A DNA stretch of 49,781 nucleotides from Vavraia culicis subsp. floridensis (GCF_000192795.1 NW_007360647.1:1-49781); one strand, 5' to 3'. Counted from the stretch's first letter, positions 29,827-39,958 are shown. Numbers and translations are program-made. The notes: a model not told the origin generated them from the sequence alone.

Positions 29827-29842
29827 GGGGTGGCAATTTTTT
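29827..29842 (-). promoter_or_regulatory. CCCC/AATTTT signal upstream of TBP
   Basis: Coding-strand AAAAATTGCCACCCC lies about 40 bases from the ATG, leaving a longer 5' UTR than for EF-1alpha or ZPR1 if transcription starts at the C-run. Confidence 0.4.
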
Positions 29843-30254
29843 AAGAAAACACCCGCGGTGAAATCAACGAATTGGAAAGAAGAATTCCTTGCAATACGTG
29901 ATTGTGTTTTGGAATGTGCCAATAAAGGAGATTAGAGAGAATTAGCACTGCGAAACAGAAAAGATGGTACATAATGCGGTAACAAGCAGGTGTGCACGAT
30001 GTGATAGGCGATGAATTTAATGTACGACAGGTAATACCTGTTCATGGCGTGGTGAGCAACAACTTTTGCGCATGGCAAGTGATAACCCCGCTAGCACGTG
30101 GTAATAAAATAACATGCACGGTAACCATCCATCGATACACAATCGTAATAAAAGGCAACCATCACAGATTCATTTCAGAGTGCACATCACAGTTCTAACA
30201 TTTATACCAAGGTATTACATCCTTTATCACTTCCATACACGTTTGCACAGCGCA
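29843..30254. other. Intergenic region upstream of TBP
   Basis: No gene supported; the plus-strand frames at 29992-30198 and 30114-30416 lack start signals, and the second lies antisense to the small ORF that follows. Confidence 0.5.
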
Positions 30255-30407
30255 CTATTCGTTTCTTTCCATATGTCCGTACTTTTTCAAAAACTGGATG
30301 GAATTCACTCCCCAGGATTTGCTATTTGTCCTCTCATCGTTCTTTTCCACCACCGTTCTGATCTTTTCGATCAACTCGTCGATGAACTCGGCCTCGTCTT
30401 TCGCCAT
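30255..30407 (-). CDS. Candidate 50-residue hydrophilic protein
   Basis: Frame beginning MAKDEAEFIDELIEKIR and ending HMERNE, 50 residues, too short for routine ORF calling. Composition is strongly protein-like: an amphipathic acidic/basic helix (about 4-24) followed by SWGVNSIQFLKKYG. There is no signal peptide or membrane segment. The coding strand shows AATTTTAATCCTC directly before the ATG, similar to the promoter layout of secure genes. An in-frame stop lies just upstream, so it cannot extend. A CCCCT run at 30438-30442 (as G on plus) precedes another, out-of-frame ATG, which leaves some doubt about the true transcript. I do not recognise the family; small subunits of nuclear complexes have this size and character. 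Confidence 0.5.
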   Translation of the reverse strand: MAKDEAEFIDELIEKIRTVVEKNDERTNSKSWGVNSIQFLKKYGHMERNE

Positions 30408-31522
30408 GAGGATTAAAATTATTACCACATTTATTCATAGGGGCACATCACGAGAACGCCTCGGTCATGAGATGATGTTGCCAGAACATTCCCCTATTTA
30501 TAGCACCGTATGCGTTCTGAAACGAAATGGTTTGTAAATTTGCGTGAACTAATCGCTGCGGACCAATGATAATTGCTGTGATTGTTTGGTTGGAAGTAAG
30601 AAGTGATTGTTGATCCTGCTTAACACAGATGGCTAATTTGTAGTCTTCAGAAAATAAAATCCAGCCAAAGATCAACTAATTAATTTTGTTTTTGCATTTT
30701 TCTTTCCGATATCCATTTGCAACGAATACTCCCGCTGCATTATTGTATCCCTGTCTTGTACCACAGCAGTCTTAAGATAATTCGTCTGTGGTTAGAATTG
30801 TGCCCGTTTGTCGTAAAAAGAATTAAATTACATATGTTCGGTTTATAACAGCTTTTAAGTGCTGGTATTCATGCCGATCATAGCAGTGCGACGTGCCTTT
30901 AAATGATAAACGAACTCATTTTAAGTTTGAGCCGTAGCAAGCACGAACGATATAACCTTTTTAACACGATAATACGGTAAGATAATTCTCGTTCCTGCAA
31001 TAATAGAAAAAGATAAGAAGTGCATTCATTATTTACGAGTGTTTCGTACCGGTGCTAATCATCCTGCTGGATGAGTGAGCTTTAAGGTTGTAAGGATCAT
31101 TTTTTGATTATGATTTATTGACAAAAGAGAAGTACAGCAGAATACCACCACGTTACACGCATCCAAAAGAACGCAAAAAAATACATCCGTATGGCTAAGA
31201 GCGGTTACAACAAAAATAATACGAAATACACGTTTTGTCACTGAACGTCATTTATTTACCTCCATATACAATAACACTCAGGAAAACACACTTTTACAGT
31301 TCGTACGTACTTTAGATTAAACTCATTGCGCACACTTTTAGGATGAGCCGTCCTGGTTGCACAATAAATCTAAATTAAACTTTTTAGCGATTTCGCTCTA
31401 AGCGTGCGATAAAACACTACATAAGCGTTATTAAACACCTTATTGCTGTCGAATACGTGGTTGAGATAAATAGTTAATCATTTTTTGATCAATTCTCGTA
31501 ATACTAAATGATCGTTGAAGAT
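30408..31522. other. Intergenic region, 1.1 kb
   Basis: AT-rich, with no supported gene. The minus-strand frames at 30448-30675 and 31059-31241 have no family resemblance or promoter signal. Confidence 0.5.
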
Positions 31523-34500
31523 CTACGTGTTACTATTGCTTGCACCATCATCAGCTGTTTCGATTCTCAAACGTATAAAATGCTCCTTTAGTACTTCAAT
31601 CATTGACAGACTGAATGTGTTTGCGATGTTGAAACGTTCCTTAAGGCACTCTAGGTCTGTGGCGGTGCATTTTTTTGCACTCAAGCCGTTTCCAAGTATG
31701 TAAAATTCTTTTGAATTAATGAGAAAGAGGTGTTCTAAGCGATAGTGTTCCGGTTGAATATCGCCATCTCTTCTCAAACAGGTTCCCATAATGTAACACC
31801 AATCATACTCATCGGTATTGCTGCCCTGCAGATAGTCAACGAAACGATACGACTGCACATCTACGCCATTTCTGCGAAATAATGAGTACGCGTTGTTATC
31901 AGCAAAAACCACGATGCCTTTTCCACCAAGCTTTACCAAATAGTGCTGGTATAACATCAACGGCGAGCAATAATCGGCAATGTTATTGTCAATAATAATC
32001 AATTCTCGTTTATATGCACCTATGCACCAACTTGCCTGTTCATTCGTCCATTCTTGTTCCGTGCACGGTGCTTTCTTTCGTTTATCTGCTTTGCTCTCCG
32101 TTAACCGATCCTTTTTTTGCGTTTTATTGTCAGTTGTTGACCCAATGTTCCAATAAAAACTACTGTTTGGTCCAAATCTAACAATTTTGCTCTCCTTGCT
32201 TCCATCATTTCCGATAAAGCACACCAAAAATACGCCGTGCAAAGCAAGAAAATCAAGATCCTTGGTCTTTACCCTCCGATAGCATATCAGGATGCTGTCC
32301 AATGGATCTGATACGAACAAATGGTACTCTTTGGAAAAAGCACTATTTCTAAAAATAGACTTGTCAATCTTTGCGCTTTCAAATCCTTGATGCTCGCTCT
32401 CCGTACTCCTGCTATCTTCCTTTCTCCTGTTCACGTTATTTTCTATCATCAAAATAAGCAGTAACAGCAGCTTTGAGCCACGAACTGTGCCCTTCTCGTT
32501 GCTTAGATGCAAAAGTGCCCTTAGATGCCTCAAAATTACACGAATCGTGTCGTTGATTCTTTTATGTTTTAGGATGCAGTATTGAATGTATTTTCCTATC
32601 ATTGTATCTGTAGGAAACAGATCCTGGCAGGTATACGATCCCTTTATTTGCAGTTCATTTAGAATCAAAAAGATTTCCTCCTCAGTTCTGAAATTGCGCA
32701 TCTGTTCGAAGTAACGTAGTGCTGTCTTGTAGTTGATCGTGAAGATAACGGCGATTCGTGCTACTATGCTCAGTACCGGTGTGCCATTATGAAGAAATAT
32801 CAGCTTTTGTTCCATGAGATTGTGTATTACATCGTAGAACATGTGATATGTTTTGTTATACGAGTGATTTATGTTGTTATTCATCGATTTCTCAATTTTT
32901 GTACTTTGCTTCGAAGCTGTGGGCGTATCACAACTAAAAATACCGCTTGTTTGTCCATGAATGTGCACTCGTTCGTAAACTGCCACTGCGTCCGCTGTCC
33001 CGTCGTGTTGCTCGTACGGTTCTGTTTTACGATCGCTGCATCGATGTGCAGCATCATTCTTATCCGCAAGATAGATCTCCATCTCTGCATTTCGTTGTTG
33101 ATTCTTTTCAGTAATTTGCTCCTGCGCATTTCTTGCAACATTACCAGCTCTCTCCAGACAATACAGCGTGCACTCAAATGCCTGTTCGGTTCGCAGGAAC
33201 AAATTGGTAAGGTAAATATCCTCAATATCCTTAATTTGTGATTTGATTGGTTTTAAATTGCAAATCAGATCCAGTCGGTCCACATTATCTGTAATAAGAA
33301 ATGCTCTGGCTACATTTTCCGGTTTATGGTACTTTTCGCGGCCTGCTCTCCCCATCATCTGCACAATATCGTAATCGGTGAAATCATCGAATATTATCAC
33401 ATTATCGGCGGGCAGATTCACGCCCCATGCGAGTGTTGATGTGCTAAAAAGGACAGTTTTACCACCACTTTCCAAAAAACTATTCTCTGCGCTCAGTCTT
33501 TTGGACCTAGAGAGCCCGGCATGGTGATATAAACATTTAAAAGCACTGTTGCCACTAAACATTTTATAACAGTCTTCAACTTCTGCTCGTCGTCTGATGA
33601 ACACAATTGTATTTCCCTCCTGCTCATTTAACAATTTGTTCAGCACCTGCGTGACGTGTTTGGCACGTGCAACTCGTACATCTTCATGATTTTGTACTTT
33701 GATCAAATTTATTTCAAGCGGAATACTACGGTACGAGCCATCAAAGTGGATTGCTTTGGCCTTTAAAAATACAGAAATGTCTTTTAAATTCGGTATGGTT
33801 GCTGACATTCCCAGTATCCTGCACTTTCCCACCATTCGGCTGATCATCGTTTCTAGAACAGCACCTCTGTCGGAGTTTAAAACGTGTATTTCATCAATTA
33901 TCAGCAGATCAACAGACAACACATGTTTTCTAAGAATGCTATCGAACTTCTCCGGTGTGGTGACTATCAAATTGCTTTCGACCAACTCTTTGTGAGTCAG
34001 TGAATCATCAGATGTCACAATACTTATGTTTATGAACCCTGAGAGTTTTTCTGCAAGAAATGAGAAGATCTGCGAACACAGCACTTTCAGAGGTGAGAGG
34101 TACACGATGCGTATCGTCTTAGAGATACGCACGAATGTACTTTTCAGACCAGTTTCTTGCGTAGCTGGCTGTTCGCTCGCCGTGTTCTCGTTTTCATTAG
34201 TAATCTCGTAGCCAAGTGTTCGTAAAATAAAGAACAATGCCATAATTGTTTTACCGGTTCCCGTTGGCGAGTTGATCAAAACATTGCTCTTGACATTGAC
34301 CAAATCCAAAACTGCAGCTTGGCACACGTTCAGTTCAAAACTACACCCGAGAATTCTTTTTAACAGTTTGTTCCGGACTTTCAGTTTAAAACTGTTGCTC
34401 TTTCCTGCATTCAACGTAATTCGCTGGTATAAATCGGTCTCTTCACAGTTCAATTTCGCAAAAATGTTCCTGTACACCGCATAATTATCCTTTAGCTGCT

Positions 34501-34606
34501 GTGTCAAATACAAAGGTAAATTCTGTGGAATCTCCGAGCTTTCGATGTACGCGTTGATCTGCTCTTGGGAAAGCAGCCTAATTAAGTGGAGCAAATTGAA
34601 TTCCAT
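31523..34606 (-). CDS. Ski2-like superfamily 2 helicase (Brr2/Slh1/Mer3 type)
   Basis: ATP-dependent nucleic-acid helicase. Walker A is SPTGTGKT (about 113-120), with LSPLKVLCSQI (Ia), TTPEKFDSI, Walker B IIDEIHVLN (DEIH about 238-241), GMSATIPN (III), TIVFIRRRAEVE (IV), STSTLAWGVNLPADNVI (V) and QMMGRAGR (VI). DEIH plus DRGAVLETMISR is characteristic of the Brr2/Slh1(ASCC3)/Mer3 branch rather than Ski2/Mtr4. Only one active cassette is seen; the C-terminal 500 residues are divergent, though YDWCYIMGTCLRRDGD and HYRLEHLFLIN faintly recall a second, inactive cassette. The frame extends six codons to a GTG; the ATG at 34606 (MEFNLLHL) was chosen because it has CCC (34616-34618 as G) just upstream. 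Role could be splicing, ribosome quality control or meiosis; I cannot decide. Confidence 0.85.
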   Translation of the reverse strand: MEFNLLHLIRLLSQEQINAYIESSEIPQNLPLYLTQQLKDNYAVYRNIFAKLNCEETDLYQRITLNAGKSNSFKLKVRNKLLKRILGCSFELNVCQAAVLDLVNVKSNVLINSPTGTGKTIMALFFILRTLGYEITNENENTASEQPATQETGLKSTFVRISKTIRIVYLSPLKVLCSQIFSFLAEKLSGFINISIVTSDDSLTHKELVESNLIVTTPEKFDSILRKHVLSVDLLIIDEIHVLNSDRGAVLETMISRMVGKCRILGMSATIPNLKDISVFLKAKAIHFDGSYRSIPLEINLIKVQNHEDVRVARAKHVTQVLNKLLNEQEGNTIVFIRRRAEVEDCYKMFSGNSAFKCLYHHAGLSRSKRLSAENSFLESGGKTVLFSTSTLAWGVNLPADNVIIFDDFTDYDIVQMMGRAGREKYHKPENVARAFLITDNVDRLDLICNLKPIKSQIKDIEDIYLTNLFLRTEQAFECTLYCLERAGNVARNAQEQITEKNQQRNAEMEIYLADKNDAAHRCSDRKTEPYEQHDGTADAVAVYERVHIHGQTSGIFSCDTPTASKQSTKIEKSMNNNINHSYNKTYHMFYDVIHNLMEQKLIFLHNGTPVLSIVARIAVIFTINYKTALRYFEQMRNFRTEEEIFLILNELQIKGSYTCQDLFPTDTMIGKYIQYCILKHKRINDTIRVILRHLRALLHLSNEKGTVRGSKLLLLLILMIENNVNRRKEDSRSTESEHQGFESAKIDKSIFRNSAFSKEYHLFVSDPLDSILICYRRVKTKDLDFLALHGVFLVCFIGNDGSKESKIVRFGPNSSFYWNIGSTTDNKTQKKDRLTESKADKRKKAPCTEQEWTNEQASWCIGAYKRELIIIDNNIADYCSPLMLYQHYLVKLGGKGIVVFADNNAYSLFRRNGVDVQSYRFVDYLQGSNTDEYDWCYIMGTCLRRDGDIQPEHYRLEHLFLINSKEFYILGNGLSAKKCTATDLECLKERFNIANTFSLSMIEVLKEHFIRLRIETADDGASNSNT

Positions 34607-35406
34607 GCAAGTGCAGGGTGCCACTTTTCACGATTTTACACAGTTGCGGATTAAAAGCATTTTGTGCCTTTCCTAAGCACCTACATTGCAATGAAGACAT
34701 GTCTTAGTGGTTGTGAATGATGATCATGTTAGTCTGCGGTTCTCATACTATGCTATGCTGTACAGTGCCACAGCAGATGGAGCGGTGTGATTCAGGAACA
34801 ATGAACGCATCAAATCGTAGATTGGAATAAAAATTTTTTGGTTGGTGCGCTCTGAATGGCGGAAATACCTGATCCAGTACTTACGTGTCACTTGGTAGTT
34901 TATACGGGTAGGTATCGCAGCGAAGTATTTTCTTGGATGTGTAGACCGTAGTTCACAGTAGGTGCATCATTACATACTATGCCAGTGAGACATTCAAAAC
35001 GAATGAATAATACCACATCTGAAACATTTCTTCTTGAGGTAAGACTAAAACGGTTCAGCCAAGTGTGACAGCTTATCAAAAATATTTAAACAGTTCTAAC
35101 TGCCATCGGTAAAATTACAGTCCTCTCATGTCAACATTGAATAAAATATCCTTCTTAGGTAACAATTATAAAGGTACAAATCAACATTGATTAGTTGCTA
35201 GCACGTACTCTCTTCGTAAATATATTTTTAAAGGTATATTTAATACCGCTTTATGCACAAACTCTCTTTGAAAGTGAGCATTCACCACATAGTTCATGGC
35301 AAATATATCTTTTTCGTGACATAAGCACCTACAACATCACAAATAATAAATAAATGTACCTTTACTGAAAAACAGTAAAACCTCAACACACACTTCAATC
35401 ACCTCT
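34607..35406. other. Intergenic region with dispersed repeat copies
   Basis: No gene seen. A copy of the approximately 40-bp dispersed repeat lies at 35129-35171, and a weaker copy near 35017-35049. Confidence 0.5.
35129..35171. repeat. Dispersed ~40-bp repeat, copy C
   Basis: Contains TCAACATTGAATAAAATATC followed by CTTCTTAGGTAACAA. Similar stretches, all on the plus strand and all intergenic, are at about 707-749, 16992-17033 and 40696-40738. A weaker version with TGAAACATTTCTTCTTGAGG lies at 35017-35049. Confidence 0.45.
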
Positions 35407-36726
35407 TCATTTGCTGTATGGTATGTAAAATTGATCTTTGAATTTGTTTTCAATTTTTTTTGCCTTGCTTTCTTTCTTATAGGTATCAATCGTGTTCCGC
35501 AGAGCTGCTTTCAAATCGCATCTATGATCTTCGCCGATTGCCGCCCTGGTATGGAACAGGGGATGTACTTCCAACTGCTGTATATCCACATTTTTCGTAT
35601 TCACGGTGTGCCTAATCATCCCTTTCATCTTCTCATAGCTCTTTTCTGCACACTCATTGATGTCCTTGGTCCTCACCCGACCAACCGAGAACAAGTCTGA
35701 GTTGACAAATTTAAGCTCAAAGAACGTAAAAAAGTTCACAACCGTGCCGCCCCTTTCTATGCGCCCTTTTCTGTGTACGAGGCCTTCCTCATCCGCTATA
35801 TCGTAGTTCACAATACACGCAGCATTCATATTCAATCCCCTCGATGCGACATCTGTAACAACCAGTATCCTTAGCTGTTTGTGCTTAAAATCTAAGCAGT
35901 TCTCCTCTCTGAACTGGCTGTCCAGATCACCGTGTATTCCGTCGATTTGGTTCTTGAACTTATCGTGCTGCTTGAAATAGGACACAATCTCCTCCACACG
36001 AACACGTGAAGATGCAAAAACGAGTATTGAATTGAAATTGTCGAGCAGCACTTCAAGAGCACCGATTTTCTCCTCCCTCCTCATGTACAAATTGATTTCA
36101 TTTCTTTCTATTTTCTCTTGCACATTTACCATCTCTAAGTTCAAAAAATCGTTGTACTTGTTGTTGAACGTTGCACTTGTGCAGATTAGCTGATAATTTC
36201 GCACCTCGTCAATAGCAAAGCCCTCACGAAGCAAAAGATCGACCTCGTCAAGAATGAGGAGATCAAAGTTCTTGACAAGCTTAAATCGACCGGCCGTTGT
36301 TACCACAACATCGGGATTACCCTCTAACTTTCTTACATCCTTTTCTTCAGGAAATGCCGACGATAAATTAACGATTCTAATCGTATTTTTTGCAATTTGT
36401 TTGAGAATCGTGTACATCTGCTCGACCAGCTCCTTCGTGGGGAGAACTATCACAGCCTTCAACCTCTTGCCCTTTTCTTTGTGGTATCTTATTGCTAGTC
36501 CCAACGAATAGCCATAGCTCTTTCCTGATCCAGTGTTCGAAAGAAAGATAGCGGATTTTCTGTTGAGAATTGCGTTGATGATCTCTTTCTGCACCTTGGT
36601 CGGTCTTTTAAACGGGATATATATTTGATGCATCTTGTGTGCCAAGGCGTAAAAGCTCAGTTCTCTCTTTTCTTTTGGTTTAAGTTGCTTTTTCGGCAAC
36701 GGCGCGTATTTTAGAAGCGAGGACAT
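35407..36726 (-). CDS. DEAD-box-family RNA helicase, divergent (possibly Dbp10-like)
   Basis: ATP-dependent RNA helicase, 439 residues. Q motif KRPTKVQKEII, motif I SNTGSGKSY (about 63-71), Ia VLPTKELVEQ, Ib TTAGR, II LDEVD in place of DEAD, III TSATF, IV ILVFASSR, V VTDVASRGLNM. Motif VI reads HRKGRIERGG where HRIGRTGR is usual. NPDVVVTTAGR, EEKIGALEVLL and VVTDVASRG resemble Dbp10/DDX54, a 60S assembly helicase; this is a moderate guess and other ribosome-biogenesis helicases are possible. Start choice: the frame has an ATG at 36786, but the ATG at 36726 (MSSLLKYAPLPKK) is preceded by CACCC and AAAATTTTT at positions matching other genes. The extra 20 residues would be basic and Trp/Tyr-containing. 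A CCC (TGCCC) also precedes 36786, so that longer form is not excluded. Confidence 0.8.
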   Translation of the reverse strand: MSSLLKYAPLPKKQLKPKEKRELSFYALAHKMHQIYIPFKRPTKVQKEIINAILNRKSAIFLSNTGSGKSYGYSLGLAIRYHKEKGKRLKAVIVLPTKELVEQMYTILKQIAKNTIRIVNLSSAFPEEKDVRKLEGNPDVVVTTAGRFKLVKNFDLLILDEVDLLLREGFAIDEVRNYQLICTSATFNNKYNDFLNLEMVNVQEKIERNEINLYMRREEKIGALEVLLDNFNSILVFASSRVRVEEIVSYFKQHDKFKNQIDGIHGDLDSQFREENCLDFKHKQLRILVVTDVASRGLNMNAACIVNYDIADEEGLVHRKGRIERGGTVVNFFTFFELKFVNSDLFSVGRVRTKDINECAEKSYEKMKGMIRHTVNTKNVDIQQLEVHPLFHTRAAIGEDHRCDLKAALRNTIDTYKKESKAKKIENKFKDQFYIPYSK

Positions 36727-36733
36727 TCTTCGA

Positions 36734-36751
36734 GGGTGGCGCAAAAATTTT
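36734..36751 (-). promoter_or_regulatory. CCC/AAAATTTT signal of the DEAD-box gene
   Basis: The coding strand has AAAATTTTTGCGCCACCC, seven bases before the ATG at 36726, inside the longest open frame. This layout matches the EF-1alpha and ZPR1 promoters. Confidence 0.5.
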
Positions 36752-36786
36752 GAGCCATACCAAGTTTGCAGTTGCGATTTGTTCAT

Positions 36787-37900
36787 CACCTACGGGCAGC
36801 ATTAAAAATTTCGTTGAGTTGCTTCTACCAGCCTGTGCATTCCCTTGTTACACAAAAATATCATTTTGCTTGATAGCACTGTGCATCTTAGTGAAGAGCT
36901 GTACAACATGTGGCATTGATCCTCATAAATTTTTAAAGATTGTTTCATATTGTTTGGTGGTTGATATGTTCTGTTGATACTGTGTATTCTTGTCTTTCAT
37001 TTCATCTTATCATGAACTCGATCACCTGTTCACCACAGCACAGTGACAATATCTGTATATCGAATGCAAGAACAGAAAAATTCCGGGAGAGCGGAAACAA
37101 CAGTGAGAATAAGTCAGCTGCTGTTTTGGAACTGTTCATTAGTAGGCATTATGATACTCTTTAATCTTGAAACGCATCCTCAGACGGGCTTAGATTTTTA
37201 AAACGTTAAGCTCACGGCACGAATTGTAAAAAAACATATACAGAAGATGCATAACATTTATCATCGTGTAGAGAGCAAATGACATCCGCAATTTCACAAA
37301 TAATGTGCTAGGACACCTCTGAACACTCGTGACATCCCCATAAAAAACGCAGCAGTTCCAATGTCAGCAATACCTCGTTGAAATTGCGTTAAAACCTGCA
37401 TCAATCAAAATGTCGCGCTATTATGATCACTGTTACAATCAGTATCCCAGACTGAAACGTATAACTTATCACAAAACGACATCTAACCACAATCTTTAGT
37501 TCTCTATGTTTGATCGCTATCAACAATAATTGCTTGTAACAGAACGAGTTATCAACAGCATTTATTTGTAACTATCAGTTTGATGCAAACCTAGAGATTG
37601 TTAGCGAGACATCTGTCCATGTCAAGTGATTGCTTTAACGGGAGCTTCGTGAACTATTTTGTCAATAAAACATGAGACTTAACAATTCATAAACTCAATC
37701 CGTGTTCTTCTGCCTTATAATAAGGCTTTATGCCATGTAAATCCCAGTGTTATCTATTTTAACCGCATACCGCATGCTTTGATGTGTCCATAACAGAGTC
37801 AAATATGAGCACGAGACCCAAAATTTTTTAATGTTAATTTTATTAATTAAACAGGCACAAAGTTACGTAGCTCTATAAAATGCTCCGCAAACACGAACCA
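36787..37900. other. Intergenic region, 1.1 kb
   Basis: AT-rich. The plus frames at 36750-36977 and 36940-37164 are unconvincing: the first begins with TTG and partly overlaps the helicase gene. No RNA gene seen. Confidence 0.5.
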
Positions 37901-39958
37901 TTAGGCATCCTTATTGTCCTTAAACACGGTCTTCAACACCACACCTTCTTGCGTAATTAAACAGTTCGCGTTGTTAACCATGACAGGCATGCACTTAATC
38001 ATCTTGGGTTTTGCCTTGGCGTATACGGTATTAAAAACAACTTTCTTGCCACGCTCGCTATCATTATCTGCACTCTTGGTGATTGTTACCGTTTCCAACT
38101 TCGTTACTGTGATAAAATTTGTCTTTTTCTCGGCTGATGTCGTGGTATGTCTTCGCTTTCCCTGTTTTTCTTTGATGATCAAATCCTTTGAAATCTTTTC
38201 AAGGATTCCACCGAACAGCGGCATGAGTTTCTTACTAAGCTCATCATCTGTTGAAATACTTTTAACCTCTTCTTTTGGCTTGGCTGTTTCAATCGGAACA
38301 TCCTGTTCTGTGGCGGTTTTGGCCTTTTCCTGTTCGCTTATTGTTTCCGTTTTTATAGCAGGCGGGATTGTCATAGTGACCGTTTCGACAGCTTCCTTGC
38401 TTTCAACATATTCAGTCACAATCTTTTTACCTCCATCTTTACTCGTGGATGCTTTAGTTTGGGAGCTAGATGGCTGTTCATCAGTTTTAGAAACCGTTTC
38501 TTTCGGTGGTTTTGTCAAATCGCTTGTCTTTGTATCAGATTCTTTTTTATCACTTTGATCTGGTGTAATGGTTACCTCTTTTGCCTTTGTAATCGTCATT
38601 GTCATGTACTTGTCCTTTGTGACGGTCCTAGTCACCGTATTATTAACGGTAGTTACTTTGTACCTGGTTAGAGGTTTTTCCTTTTCAACTGTCTTGAGTA
38701 GTTCTCTGTACAAAGTAATGGGAATTTCATTTGTAACGGTGCTTGTCTTGTACCTTAACAGCGTGATATATTTTTCTCTACTTCCCTCCGTGGTCTTATT
38801 CTTCTTACCATCCTTAGTATTCGTCTTAGAATGTTTCTTTTTGTCCTTCGAATGCCCTTTTCCATCCTGTTCGTCTGACTGATCCTCATCAGAACCATCT
38901 TCGTCTGTTTCATCGCCGTGGCAATCCTCCTCATTCTTTCGTTTGCACTTTTTTGACTTAGAACAGCCTTCTCCTTCACATCTCTTGCACGAATTATCAT
39001 CGTTTCTTCCGAATTTACACAACTTTTCTTTCTGTTCTATTATTTTCTTTATCTGTTCAATGTTTATGTACGGAATGCTTGTTGTTGGCGGCACAGGAGG
39101 TGGCGTGGTTTGTGTTGAACTAGATTGCGAGGACTGAGTTGGCGTGGTGGTCTGATCGGTGGTTTTCTTATCATCTGGTGGCTGTACGGTTGCAGGAACC
39201 GTGACAGTTTTCGTTTTCTCACCGTCCGTTTCGCTTTCCCCCTTTGTCACTGTTACAGTCTTTGTTTTACTCCCCTTTGTCTGCGCATCCTTAGAACATT
39301 CCGACTTCGTCTCCGAACTACAATCCGATGTTTTACTGCTCTCTCCGTCAGATGTTTTTTCACAATCCTTGGTTGACGTTTTATCAACTGTTTTTGTCAC
39401 CTCCTTGGTTATTGTCTTGGTCTTATTTTTGGACTTCGTCTTCGAATCTGTTTTTCTCTCTTCTGTTGTTGTGTCATCATCCGTTTGTGTTATGACCACG
39501 GTTTTGGTTATTACACTAGGTGTCACTCCCGTCAGCGTTGTAGTATCGTTCGTGCTTGAGGTGGTTATTGTCAATGTTTGGATGACGATTTTGCCGGGTG
39601 GTTCGGTGCCAGGAGTTATGGTTTGGACATTTGTACTGTATTGCATGCTGGGCATACATACTGAGAAGTTCTGCAGATTAAACCCGTTTTCACAATAATT
39701 TGAAGAAGATCCGGTGGAATTAACGGCTATCCGCGGCGGTTCCTTGTATACTACTATCAGACAGTTCTTCGTGTTGCATTCTGGATCCTTCTGTATCGGC
39801 ATGTTGAAGCTCTTTAAATAATTATCATAGTATGTGTTGGGCACGTATATCGAGCTTTGGCAATGTTTGGGATCAATGTTGTAGAGTCTGCATCGATCAA
39901 GAAGGTTTAGTGCCCGATATACGCTGAATATTGATAAGAAAAGAAGTGAGCGCTTCAT
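37901..39958 (-). CDS. Secreted Thr/Ser/Lys-rich repetitive protein (candidate spore-surface protein)
   Basis: 685 residues beginning with a clear signal peptide (MKRSLLFLSIFSVYRA, cleavage probably after Ala16). Residues 20-115 form a Cys-containing head (at least seven Cys in RCRLYN, HCQSS, ECNTKNC, YCENG, VCMPS). A long region follows, dominated by TVT/TIT/TKT units such as VITKTVVITQT, TKTVTVTKGES, TKTVTVPAT, TRTVTKDKYMTMTITKA and VETVTMTIPP. In the middle is a Cys/acidic island (CKRCEGEGCSKSKKCK, then about 35 Asp/Glu/Gly-rich residues). The C-terminus holds two more Cys (KCMPVMVNNANC), with CMP echoing the head. There is no hydrophobic tail for a GPI anchor and no membrane segment. Dense Thr/Ser suggests O-mannosylation, as in microsporidian polar-tube and spore-wall proteins; that role is inferred. 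CTACGCACC precedes the ATG. Confidence 0.82.
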   Translation of the reverse strand: MKRSLLFLSIFSVYRALNLLDRCRLYNIDPKHCQSSIYVPNTYYDNYLKSFNMPIQKDPECNTKNCLIVVYKEPPRIAVNSTGSSSNYCENGFNLQNFSVCMPSMQYSTNVQTITPGTEPPGKIVIQTLTITTSSTNDTTTLTGVTPSVITKTVVITQTDDDTTTEERKTDSKTKSKNKTKTITKEVTKTVDKTSTKDCEKTSDGESSKTSDCSSETKSECSKDAQTKGSKTKTVTVTKGESETDGEKTKTVTVPATVQPPDDKKTTDQTTTPTQSSQSSSTQTTPPPVPPTTSIPYINIEQIKKIIEQKEKLCKFGRNDDNSCKRCEGEGCSKSKKCKRKNEEDCHGDETDEDGSDEDQSDEQDGKGHSKDKKKHSKTNTKDGKKNKTTEGSREKYITLLRYKTSTVTNEIPITLYRELLKTVEKEKPLTRYKVTTVNNTVTRTVTKDKYMTMTITKAKEVTITPDQSDKKESDTKTSDLTKPPKETVSKTDEQPSSSQTKASTSKDGGKKIVTEYVESKEAVETVTMTIPPAIKTETISEQEKAKTATEQDVPIETAKPKEEVKSISTDDELSKKLMPLFGGILEKISKDLIIKEKQGKRRHTTTSAEKKTNFITVTKLETVTITKSADNDSERGKKVVFNTVYAKAKPKMIKCMPVMVNNANCLITQEGVVLKTVFKDNKDA

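Noticed and set aside
30408..30442. CCCCT run with an ATG upstream of the 50-residue ORF
   Set aside because: That ATG opens a different, 34-residue Arg/Gly-rich frame overlapping the better candidate; no splice sites could join them.
37914..39698. Long plus-strand hydrophobic frames opposite the secreted protein
   Set aside because: Antisense of Thr/Lys/Val-rich repeats produces apparent Val/Leu/Phe-rich membrane-like frames; the minus-strand product has a proper signal peptide and start.
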